Assembly (NCBI GenBank): GCA_040905145.1
Contig: JBBDSC010000064.1
Location: 1 to 48,147 of the forward strand
Direction: 5' to 3'
Source: DATGMS01 sp040905145
GTDB taxonomy: Bacteria; Bacteroidota; Bacteroidia; Cytophagales; Cyclobacteriaceae
DNA: 48,147 nucleotides
Each line of letters begins with the position of its first letter. The stretch's first letter is position 1. Below the pieces are notes generated by a model, which was given only the letters and a program-made list of their open reading frames with translations, ran no database searches and had not been told where the DNA came from. The position numbers were made by a program, and so were the translations under genes. Positions 1 to 8,200 of this stretch are shown in pieces.

Positions 1-1
1 A

Positions 2-239
2 AATTTTACCGATTTTAGTGGCATAAAACGGTCAATCTATTTCAGGCACCGACAAGGTATGAAAGATTAAGCATGATAATAATCGATTGAATTATTATTT
101 GTGGGAGGATTTTATAATTAGTCTTTTTACACAGCCTCGACAGTCCTCGGTCAACAGTAATGTTGTTTCCTCCATCTACTCTGACGGTAGTTCTGCTAGG
201 TATAATTGGTCCCCGTTTTATATAAAAAGAGTAAACTAA
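2..239 (+). pseudogene. Possible 3' end of an unrecognised coding sequence, apparently frameshifted
   Basis: Two natural-looking reading frames follow each other. Frame one runs from base 2 to a stop at 68-70 (ending RHRQGMKD), and frame two is open from 63 to a TAA at 237-239 (ending WSPFYIKRVN). Neither has a convincing start, and together they read like one C-terminus broken by a frameshift near 60-70. A terminator hairpin follows directly at 240-264, which fits the end of a plus-strand gene. I do not recognise the family. The gene begins outside the window, so it may instead be two unrelated ends or non-coding sequence. Confidence 0.3.
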
Positions 240-264
240 AAAAGAGGCCTCTTCGGCCTCTTTT
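240..264. terminator. Bidirectional intrinsic terminator
   Basis: A perfect hairpin: AAAAGAGGCC (240-249) pairs with GGCCTCTTTT (255-264) around a 5-base TCTTC loop. The A-run on one side and T-run on the other let it work in both directions. It sits between the plus-strand remnant ending at 239 and the minus-strand pseudouridine synthase ending at 268. Confidence 0.8.
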
Positions 265-267
265 CTG

Positions 268-1560
268 TTAACTGAAAAACTTCAGGTTGATAACTTCTTT
301 CTCACTTAGGAAGCGGTAATTCCCCCTGGACACATCCTTTTTTGTCAGGCCAGCATAAACTACCCGGTCCAATGACACTACATCATAGCCCAAGTGAGCA
401 AAAGTCCTCCGCACGATTCTATTTCTTCCGATATGGATTTCCAATCCTAAAATAGTCCTGTCTTTGGATAAAACCTGCATGTCATCCACTTTTACCAATC
501 CATCTTCCAAAGTGAGGCCTTCTACTATAGCATCAGCGTCGTTTTTGGTCAATGGCTTATCCAAAGTTACCTGGTAGATCTTTTTTATCTTATTGGCAGG
601 AGAAGCAAGTTTATCGGCCAGTTCACCATCATTGGTGAATAAAAGCAAGCCGGTAGTATTCCTGTCCAATCTTCCCACTGGAAATATCCTTTCATCACAA
701 GCAGAACTGACCAGGCTCATTACTGTTTTTCTTTCCATAGGGTCATCTGTGGTGGTGATAAAATCCTTCGGTTTATTCAGAAGTACATAAACCGGCTTTT
801 CGGGGTTCAGAGTTTTCCCTTGGTATTGGACTTTGTCTTTTTTGAAAACTTTATGGCCCAGTTCTTTTATTAATTTGCCATTTACACTGATGAGCCCATT
901 TTCGATAAGCGAATCAGCCTCTCTCCTTGAGCAAACTCCCGAATTGGCGATATATTTATTTAATCTGATTTCTTCATCACCACTATTTATTTTAACCCTT
1001 TTTTCAAATTTTTTGAAATCATAGGATGGCTTTTGTTCGTTTGGACCATTGTCCAATAACCGCTTGTTGGGAAAGAACTTTTTAGGGGTTCTTTTATAAT
1101 CTGCCTCTTCTTTCCTTACGGTTTCGTACCTGGGTTTTTGGTCTTTTCCCCTTCCTTTGTATATGGTCTTGTATGCAGTTCCGTCTGCCTTTTCGGCTCC
1201 TTCGCTACCATATTTCTTAAATGGAGGTTTGCTGCCGAATTCTGATCTTTCCCCTCTTTCAGCGCCAAACTTATTATAGGAAGGTTTTCCTTCTTGCCGG
1301 CTTCTGTCGCTCCGTCCTCGCCCATATTGGTTGGACGTAGGTTTATGGCTTCTTTCAGAATTGTTTCCCCCATCTGTCTTCGGCTTGTTAAAGGAAGGTT
1401 TGCCTGTTTTTCCCGGTCTTTCGTCTCGCTCCCCAAAAAATCTGTTGGAGGATGGTTTATTGTCCCTTTCCGAGCGTTCGTTTCTGGGTGAAGGTTTGTA
1501 GTTACCGCTTTTGCCGGAGGCTTTTCCGTAACCCTTATTGTCTTTGTTGTTTCTTCTCAT
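268..1560 (-). CDS. rluB: RluB/RsuA-family rRNA pseudouridine synthase with long basic N-terminal extension
   Basis: Converts a uridine in ribosomal RNA to pseudouridine. The C-terminal half is a standard RsuA/RluB/RluE/RluF enzyme: an S4 RNA-binding domain at about residues 195-255 (LNKYIANSGVCSRREAD) and a catalytic domain with the motif GRLDRNTTGLLLFTNDG, whose Asp is the nucleophile. The first ~190 residues are low-complexity, rich in Lys, Arg, Gly, Ser and Asn, and built from loose repeats around KPSxNK and ERxER. Such tails are common in Bacteroidota members and are probably disordered RNA-binding extensions. At 430 residues it is much longer than the ~240-290 of enterobacterial RluB. 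The family is sure; the exact target (23S U2605 for RluB, others for its relatives) is inferred. A -7 box lies upstream at 1650-1657. Confidence 0.88.
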   Translation of the reverse strand: MRRNNKDNKGYGKASGKSGNYKPSPRNERSERDNKPSSNRFFGERDERPGKTGKPSFNKPKTDGGNNSERSHKPTSNQYGRGRSDRSRQEGKPSYNKFGAERGERSEFGSKPPFKKYGSEGAEKADGTAYKTIYKGRGKDQKPRYETVRKEEADYKRTPKKFFPNKRLLDNGPNEQKPSYDFKKFEKRVKINSGDEEIRLNKYIANSGVCSRREADSLIENGLISVNGKLIKELGHKVFKKDKVQYQGKTLNPEKPVYVLLNKPKDFITTTDDPMERKTVMSLVSSACDERIFPVGRLDRNTTGLLLFTNDGELADKLASPANKIKKIYQVTLDKPLTKNDADAIVEGLTLEDGLVKVDDMQVLSKDRTILGLEIHIGRNRIVRRTFAHLGYDVVSLDRVVYAGLTKKDVSRGNYRFLSEKEVINLKFFS

Positions 1561-1649
1561 AAGATTGCAGCATCTCTGCTGTAGTTGTATTTATTCAGCC
1601 AATAAAACCCGCTTGTTAATGATTTGGTTCACTGAATTTTAATGGGATG

Positions 1650-1657
1650 CAAAGATA
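1650..1657 (-). promoter_or_regulatory. Putative Bacteroidota -7 promoter element for the pseudouridine synthase
   Basis: The minus strand reads TATCTTTG, an exact match to the Bacteroidota TAnnTTTG consensus, about 90 bases upstream of the ATG at 1560. No clear -33 element was seen; the upstream sequence is only AT-rich. The call rests on the motif and its position. Confidence 0.4.
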
Positions 1658-1793
1658 AAGATAATATAGGAATTAAATGCTAAAATAAAGTAATTGATTG
1701 GGGGATAAACAGGTTGGTTTCTTGGAAGCAAGTCCTCAAAAAACTAAAAAATCCAATTATTCAATCCTTCAATTGAGGTTTCCTTCGGGAAAT

Positions 1794-2354
1794 TTATCCC
1801 TTTTCTTCTCCTATTTGGTTTTCTTCGGGAAGAAAGTCTTTTGGCTGTGGCAGATCCTTCAGGTGATTGATGCCAAAATAGTCCATAAATTTACCACTGG
1901 TCCCATAGAGAATGGGCCTTCCCAATGATTCTGCTTTGCCCTTGATGGTCACCAGTTCCTTTTCCAGAAGCTTTTGTATGGAATAATCACAGCTTACCCC
2001 TCTTATTTGTTCCACTTCGGATTTTGTGACAGGCTGTTTATAGGCAATAATAGAAAGGGTTTCCATTTGAGCAGTAGACAATCGCTTATGGGACTGCTGT
2101 TTCAACAATATCGAAATGCTTGCCTGATAAGCGGGTTTGGTCAAAAATTGATAGCCAGCACCCAAATGTTCCAAAGAAAATGAAAAATCTTCGGATGAAT
2201 ATTTATCCTGAAGCTCACCCAGCGCTTTCTCCAAAAGGTCCAGAGGGATTTCAGATTCAAACATTTCCGTTAGGCACCTTTGAATTTCGTCAATGCCTAA
2301 CGGATCTGGAGAGCAGAAAACCAATGCTTCAATATGTTTATGAAGGAATTCCAA
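1794..2354 (-). CDS. scpB: Segregation and condensation protein ScpB
   Basis: Subunit of the SMC-ScpA-ScpB condensin that compacts and separates the replicated origins. At 186 residues it has the family's usual length. It has the two winged-helix domains: the N-terminal one opens with HKHIEALVFCSPDPLG, and the second contains the hallmark ETLSIIAYKQPVTKSEVEQIRG followed by LGRPILYGTS. A short acidic tail follows. It starts 2 bases after the stop of the DksA-like gene on the same strand, so the two are very likely co-transcribed and perhaps translationally coupled. ScpA is not in this window. Confidence 0.95.
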   Translation of the reverse strand: MEFLHKHIEALVFCSPDPLGIDEIQRCLTEMFESEIPLDLLEKALGELQDKYSSEDFSFSLEHLGAGYQFLTKPAYQASISILLKQQSHKRLSTAQMETLSIIAYKQPVTKSEVEQIRGVSCDYSIQKLLEKELVTIKGKAESLGRPILYGTSGKFMDYFGINHLKDLPQPKDFLPEENQIGEEKG

Positions 2355-2356
2355 AA

Positions 2357-2740
2357 TTATTTTTTCGCTAATTTTGCTTCAATGGAATGCATGGTGTGCG
2401 GCACAGCCCGTAATCTTTCCTTGGCAATCAACTTACCCGTATCCACACAAACGCCATAGGTTCCATTTTTTATCCGTCTCAGGGCGTTTTCCAGGTTGAT
2501 AATGAACTTTTGTTGCCTGGCCGCCAGCTGGCTAAGATTCTCTCTTTCCAAAGTATCTGCGCCATCTTCAAGAAGCTTGGAGGTGGAGGCGGTGTTGTCG
2601 GTTCCGCTATCATTTCTTTTGCTCAATGTCTCCTTTAAAGAATTCAGTTCTTCTTTGGCGATTTTTAATTTATTGTTGATGAGATCTTCAAATTCCTTGA
2701 GTTCCTCTTTAGAGTAAGATGTTTTTCCTTCCTGGTTCAT
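2357..2740 (-). CDS. DksA/TraR-like protein with degenerate zinc finger
   Basis: A 127-residue protein of the DksA/TraR group, which bind the RNA polymerase secondary channel and adjust transcription. The N-terminal ~80 residues form a long helical, probable coiled-coil hairpin (KEELKEFEDLINNKLKIAK, then LAARQQKFIINLENALRRI). The C-terminal part keeps the fold signature GTYGVCVDTGKLIAKERLRA but has only one of the four zinc-binding Cys. The other positions are Thr, Pro and His/Ser, so the canonical C4 finger is lost, as in other Bacteroidota members. A polymerase-binding role is inferred from the family. Acidic residues sit away from the usual DxxDxA tip, so the mode of action may differ. It is the first gene of a pair with scpB. 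Confidence 0.85.
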   Translation of the reverse strand: MNQEGKTSYSKEELKEFEDLINNKLKIAKEELNSLKETLSKRNDSGTDNTASTSKLLEDGADTLERENLSQLAARQQKFIINLENALRRIKNGTYGVCVDTGKLIAKERLRAVPHTMHSIEAKLAKK

Positions 2741-2989
2741 AATGCTTGATTTAAAATGATTATTTTCATATCGTCTTTTTTGTTGTTCAAAAAGTCCCCT
2801 AAAGTACGGCTACCTTTTTAAAATCAAAAATCTATTTTTTTTATTATCTTGAATTTTAACAACTTGGTATTAACTTTCTTACGATATATTCCAAAATACG
2901 TATGATGCATATCAATAGATTTAATAAAATTTTAAAATGGTGGAGATAAAACAGTTTTTATTCTTAATTGTTGTTTTGGTAATATTTGA

Positions 2990-3753
2990 GCGGTATTTAC
3001 CCATGAAGGGAAGAATGAAATGGATGCTGCCATAATGGATGGCGCAACAAAAAATGCGGGGGCAGTAGCTGGAATCACCAAAGTTAAAAATCCTATAATG
3101 GCTGCCCATGCCGTGATGGCCCATTCCCCCCATGTTTTTTTGATCGGCGAGGGGGCTGAACTTTTTGCCCAGGAACAGGGGCTCGTCCTTGTAGACCCTT
3201 CCTATTTTAAAGTGGAGAAAAGATATGAACAGTTAATGAAAATCATCGATGCGGAAAAGCAGCAATTGGATCACTCCTCTCTCCTGGAGATGGAATTGGA
3301 AGCCCCTTATTTCAAGGACAGAAAGTTCGGCACAGTAGGTGCTGTAGCCGTGGATAGCAAAGGCAATGTTGCTGCGGCTACTTCCCAGGGGGAATGACCA
3401 ATAAACGTTACGGCAGGGTAGGAGATGTTCCCATCATCGGTGCTGGGACCTATGCTGATAATGAGACCTGTGCGGTTTCAGCCACAGGGCATGGGGAATA
3501 TTTTATCAGAGCGGTAGTGGCTCATGAAATTGCTGCCCAAATGAAACATGGTGGAAAGTCTCTCCAAGAGGCCGCTGAAGATGTGGTTATGAGGCAGTTA
3601 GTGGGAATGGAGGGGGAAGGAGGCGTCATTGCCATTGATAAAGAGGGCAACATCACCATGCCTTTTAATTCCCAAGGAATGTACAGGGGATATATCAGGG
3701 AGAAAGGTCAGGGAAGGACTTTTATTTATAAGGATGAAAAAGAAGGCTTATAA
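2990..3753 (+). pseudogene. Decayed isoaspartyl peptidase/L-asparaginase (Ntn-hydrolase), 5'-truncated and frameshifted
   Basis: The encoded protein matches the type 2 asparaginase/isoaspartyl peptidase family, which cleaves isoaspartyl dipeptides after self-processing. Homology starts abruptly at about VFTHEGKNEMDAAIMDGA (from ~2995); the first ~80-90 family residues are missing, and an in-frame TGA stands where the preceding Gly codon is expected. The autocatalytic Thr is present in GTVGAVAVD (Thr codon 3332-3334). Right after it the frame breaks: the conserved G-G-M-T-N-K becomes a stop because a G-run at 3388-3392 is one G short, and the sequence resumes in the next frame as MTNKRYGRVGD...SATGHGEYFIRAVVAHEI. 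The second half is otherwise well preserved, so decay may be recent. The 5' loss makes a pure sequencing error unlikely. Confidence 0.85.
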
Positions 3754-3845
3754 AATAATGGGCACCTTTACCACTTTAGCTATTGAATTAAACAACTTAT
3801 AATAGTACTTTGGGACTTTATTGGACTTATAAATTCAAAATCATA

Positions 3846-4484
3846 ATGAAAAAAACAATTCTAATTTGTGTAATGGCCTTCTTTTCTGTGGCAGCTTTTG
3901 CCCAAAACACAGCGGATAAAGATGGCTGGATTTCTCTTTTTGACGGGAAAACGTTTGATGGCTGGAAAGCCAACGAAAATGCAGAGTCCTTTTCCATCGA
4001 GGATGGAGTCATTAAGGTGGACGGTAAAAGGTCCCATTTATTTTATGTAGGCCCAGTGATGGACCATGATTTCGAAAACTTTGAATTCAAAGCGAAAGTG
4101 ATGACAGAGCCCGGAGCTAATTCGGGCATATTCTTCCATACAGAATACCTGGAAGAAGGATGGCCATCAAAAGGCTATGAAGTTCAGGTCAATCAATCCC
4201 ATGGCGATTGGAGAAAAACAGGGAGCTTATATTCTTTTGATGATGTGAAGGAAGTCCACGTGGAAGACAATGAGTGGTATACCGAGCATATTATTGTCCA
4301 AGGGGATAAGGTCACCATCAAAGTCAATGGAAAAACCGTCGTAGAGTATGTGGAATCTGAAGACAAAAACAGGCCCGAAAATGCCGGGGAGAAAAAAATC
4401 GATCGGGGTACTTTTGCCTTACAGGCCCATGATCCCAAGAGTGTGATTTATTACAAGGACATAAAGGTCAAGCCATTGCCTTAA
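3846..4484 (+). CDS. Secreted DUF1080 (3-keto-disaccharide hydrolase-like) protein
   Basis: A 212-residue secreted protein of the DUF1080 family (3-keto-glycoside hydrolase/GH16-like jelly-roll fold). The start at 3846 gives a classic signal peptide (MKKTILICVMAFFSVAAFAQ, cut after FAQ); an upstream in-frame ATG at 3810 would only add a hydrophilic tail before it. The family opening WISLFDGKTFDGWK follows, then the core EPGANSGIFFHTEY and GYEVQVNQSH, and the terminal FALQAHDPKSVIYYKDIKVKP. Members process or bind 3-keto sugars in the periplasm; the substrate here is unknown. It stands alone, with a pseudogene upstream and a hairpin downstream. Confidence 0.9.
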   Translation: MKKTILICVMAFFSVAAFAQNTADKDGWISLFDGKTFDGWKANENAESFSIEDGVIKVDGKRSHLFYVGPVMDHDFENFEFKAKVMTEPGANSGIFFHTEYLEEGWPSKGYEVQVNQSHGDWRKTGSLYSFDDVKEVHVEDNEWYTEHIIVQGDKVTIKVNGKTVVEYVESEDKNRPENAGEKKIDRGTFALQAHDPKSVIYYKDIKVKPLP

Positions 4485-4509
4485 AGTATTTTGGCGAAAG
4501 TAATCTTTC

Positions 4510-4561
4510 TCTCCCATAGGCCCCACTAATTTTATCTGTTGATGTGGTGGCCTGTGGGAGA
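4510..4561. terminator. Putative bidirectional terminator between convergent genes
   Basis: A long imperfect hairpin: TCTCCCATAGGCC (4510-4522) pairs with GGCCTGTGGGAGA (4549-4561), extended inward by CCAC/GTGG. It lies between the DUF1080 gene (ends 4484) and the convergent HTH locus (ends 4577). The flanking T-run (AATTTT) is weak. Confidence 0.55.
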
Positions 4562-4576
4562 TAATTTTAACTTGCC

Positions 4577-5150
4577 TCACCACCTTTCAGATTCTTTTTC
4601 CAAGCCTTCTTGTGTGTGATATTCTCCGGACCGAATTGGCTTTTCAGCTATCACCGTGGCAAAGAGGAAGCCGTTGAAAATTCCCAATGCTGCAACCACC
4701 AATGCCAAAGGCCCCAATTCTTTTTGGACGGTCAACAGGGAAAGGCTGAAAAGCAATAAGCTCAGGCCATATAGGAGGGATTTACAGGCCAAAATAAGTT
4801 CCAAAGGCCAATCCTGCCGGAAAAACAATAACATAATAAATTCCCAAGGCCAACAGGGAAATACCCAATATTTTTTTTAACCGGGGATCTGCTTTTAGCA
4901 TCGGCTGGGGAGATTCACTTTGCAGCTTTTCCAATATTTCCTGCGGACTTAGGTTAAGCTCTTCCTTATAATCAAAACCTAAAGCTTCAAAAATGGTCTT
5001 GATGGTATAGGATCTGGGGGTTACTTCCCCTGCTTCTATCCTTTGTATTGTCCTCACATTCAGGTTGCACTTTTCGACCAGTTCCTCTTGTGTAAATCCT
5101 TTGGCCTTTCTCAATTCGAGAATCTTTTGACCCAAATGTGGTTGTTTCAT
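4577..5150 (-). pseudogene. XRE-family HTH regulator with C-terminal membrane segments, apparently frameshifted
   Basis: The N-terminal frame (start ATG at 5150, MKQPHLGQKI) is an XRE/Cro helix-turn-helix with LRKAKGFTQEELVEKCNLN and VRTIQRIEAGEVTPRSYTI, typical of Bacteroidota. After a linker it enters a membrane helix (KKILGISLLALGIYYVIVF) and stops at 4782-4784. A second frame, open from 4834 to 4577, supplies two more hydrophobic helices (SLLYGLSLLLFSLSLLTV; LALVVAALGIFNGFLFATV) and a polar tail. Relatives join one HTH to several membrane helices, so I read this as one gene broken by a frameshift near 4780-4800. It might still work as a truncated one-helix regulator, or the shift may be an assembly error. 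Confidence 0.65.
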
Positions 5151-5286
5151 AATCAAAGTCGATTTATTTACTTGCAATTTTATTATAATTTGAAATAAAT
5201 TTCCTGTATTCCGCAGGATTTTACCCGACTTTTGCCCGACATTAACCAGATGAGGTTTTCTAATTAAAGAAAGGAGGTCTATTAAC

Positions 5287-8200
5287 TCAAAACTTGCTGC
5301 CCACCACTACGGTTTTCCTAATATTTTCTATCCTGCCTCCCAAATTCAATACTTCCACCCAAACAATATAGTATCCCGGACGCATCTTTTTTCCGGAAAG
5401 GTCGGTGCCGTCCCAGGTATAAAAGCCAGAACTTCCCCATATATCATTTTGGCAGAGTTCTTTGATCAACTGCCCACTGACACTGTAAATGCGCAAGGTG
5501 GCAACGAATCCCGGGCTATTCATTTCGTAGCTTATCGTGGTGAAATTTTGCTCTCCGGGGGCATCAGGGACAAAAGCTCTTGGGGAAATAGTGATGCCTT
5601 TTTCCAGCACACCCCCTACATAAGTCTGGGAATTTTTATATCCTGGTGTGGCATATCCTGCTGCCGAAGAAGCTGAATGCCAGTTCTCCGGATCATTCAC
5701 ATCATGGTCCAAGGAGTACCGTTCCAAGGAAATTCCCTTGACATCATTTAAGAGTGCATGGTGAAATTTTTCATCATAGTCAAACCTTTCCATAAGGTCT
5801 TCCTCTGGATTAAGTAGGATGACCGTTCCCCTGGCATTTGGATAACTGGGTAAGTGGGAAAGTTCCATATAAGTTTCTGCTTTACCCTTGGGGTACCCTT
5901 GATTGAGCAGGGAAGCATCAGTGGTAAAGACCCCATAACTGAAGGGGTCTATGATCAGCTCATCGGTAGCGATAACTTTTCTGTTGTTGACCTCCCCGTT
6001 GGATGTATTGGCCAACTTCCAATTGCTCAAGTCGATGAATTTATCGGACCGGTTATAGATTTCCACAAACTTTGGTGCTCCTGTCCTTGCATGGAACAAA
6101 ACTTCATTAAGGAGAATATCCCCTACTTCTGCGTTGACAGGGATTTTAAAGCTTGCTTCATTTCTTGCCGGATCAATGAGGTTTCCGGCACAATCCCTCA
6201 GGTTTTCAATGGAAATTTGGTACAGTTGGTTTTCTTGGAGGGGCTCACCGAGCTGAATTATTATACGGTTGGGATCATCTTCATCTATAGCCATTCCAAG
6301 GGTTTTCAGGGATGGTTTGGCCATCAATTCCACTAGGGTCAAATTAGGGCTTAATCTTTTGGAAAATTCCAAGACAATTGATTTTTCCCCTTTTGGAGAG
6401 GCTTTCAGAAGGACTGGTTTGGTTTTGTCAGGGGTATCATCAAAGACTGAGTTGACTTTACCAGGTGTTCCCTTTTGAGGAGCTTCGGATGGCCTTAAGT
6501 TATTGGATTCAGGGCAGGGGGAAAAAGGATTGATTATTTCAAGGCTATATCCTCCTTGGGCTTTTTCCGCTCCACCATAACTGGCCGTATGGTAGCTTAA
6601 TTCATCCAGTACATTTCCGTTTCTATCCAAAAGTTTTACTTCATCGCCATCATTGAGCAAGGTAGGCCAATTGCTTAGACCGATGGTTTTTCCAAAGCCT
6701 TCCATTGCTTCTTTCCGATTGGCAGACGTCAAAATCAAATAGGCTCCAGGTGCAATGCTTTCACGGGGAAGGACGGTGGCACTTCGGGAGTTGGCCAGGA
6801 ATAAGCCTCCAAGGAAAATTTCATTTTCACCGGAATTATACAATTCTACATATTCCGCATCTGGCAACGCATTCCCCGATCTGGGGGCAGCCATCAACTC
6901 ATTGATGATGACTTCCCCATAAGCCGGGAAAACGGGTCCATCAAATATAAAATCCAGGGTTTGCTCACTTATGGCATTTCTATGTAGATCCTCCAATTGA
7001 ATGACAGTCAATGCATAGGATTTATCCTTTTGAAGCATTCCCCCCAGCACAAGAACAACCTGGTTGGGCAAATCCCCGGGCATCACCTCAAGGGGTTCTT
7101 TGTCATCGATATGGTAAAAAGATGTTACAAGGGAAAGGATGGGATCCAGAGCCTCATTAAAGGAGACCAACAACTCATTTTCATTTAAAGCTTTTATCAT
7201 GACCAGCTGTGGAGGGCTTTTATCATAGATAATGTTCCTCATTGATCCTGGCATTGTTTGGTGGCTTAGAGCGATCCTTTGAGGGATTATGAGTTGGTAA
7301 GAAATGTCTGGATTTAAAGCTTTGTCCAGAACAAGTTGAAGCAACCTTTGGTCTGTTTGGTTTACCAATGGCTGGATTTTGATTTCCTGATCTCTCAGGG
7401 AAAAAATAGTTTGTTCGGAGTTTTCTTTAGTCAAGGCAGCTTTGTGTACCACTTGGATAAGTTGAGAGTTGACAACGTACAAGTCTTCTATTCCATCATC
7501 ATACAAAAGGCTATCTGTTAAGTCTTGGTTTTCTTTCCCCTCTTTACTTTTAATGGATTTGATTTCCACCAATACCGAATCTCCCAAGGATAAGACCTTT
7601 GGTAGCTGAAGAAGTATTTCAAATTGTCTTTCTTGTAGGAGCACTTCCAGGGGCAGGTCCCCATTTACCCTATAGCTATCGGGATGAACAGCACTAGCCG
7701 GATCCACTTCTGCTGAAAAGACCAATTGGATCAAATCCTCTTTGACAATGGTAGTAGCGCCCAGGGTTATTTTTTCGTTAGGGATTTCGACAAAAATGGA
7801 ATCTGCCTTATTTCCTCTCAAATCCGCGACCCCTACAAGGAGCAACTGGATGGTATTTTCTTTTAATGGATGACTGGTGGTTAGGATAAATTCCCGATCA
7901 TTTATGGCTGCTATGCGTTCTATTTGATGATGGGTAATGGCTATACTGTTGACGCTTGGAAGCAGGATGGGTTTGTTGCTTTTGACCTTAATTTCATAGG
8001 GGTTGATTAGCAGGGCTTCCTCAATAACAGGGGCAGAAAGGTCAAAATCAAAATTGATGTTCACTGTCCGGCTCATTTCCACACCGTAAATATCCCTAAG
8101 CCCAAGGATGGAGAGTTGATAGGCTTTGCCTTCTTCGAATTTGTTCCCAAAGATTAGGTTAACTGATTTAGGGTTTATTTGGGAGACAGTTATAGGATGC

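Noticed and set aside
1..239. A tRNA or structured RNA at the left end
   Set aside because: No cloverleaf, no conserved GGTTC arm; the open frames and the terminator fit a protein remnant better.
1116..1436. Second minus-strand frame within the pseudouridine synthase
   Set aside because: It overlaps the low-complexity N-terminal tail in another frame; repeats in the tail produce it.
5854..6336. Plus-strand frame of 160 codons inside the lamin-tail gene
   Set aside because: Antisense to a clear lamin tail domain and Ig-like region; no motif or start context of its own.
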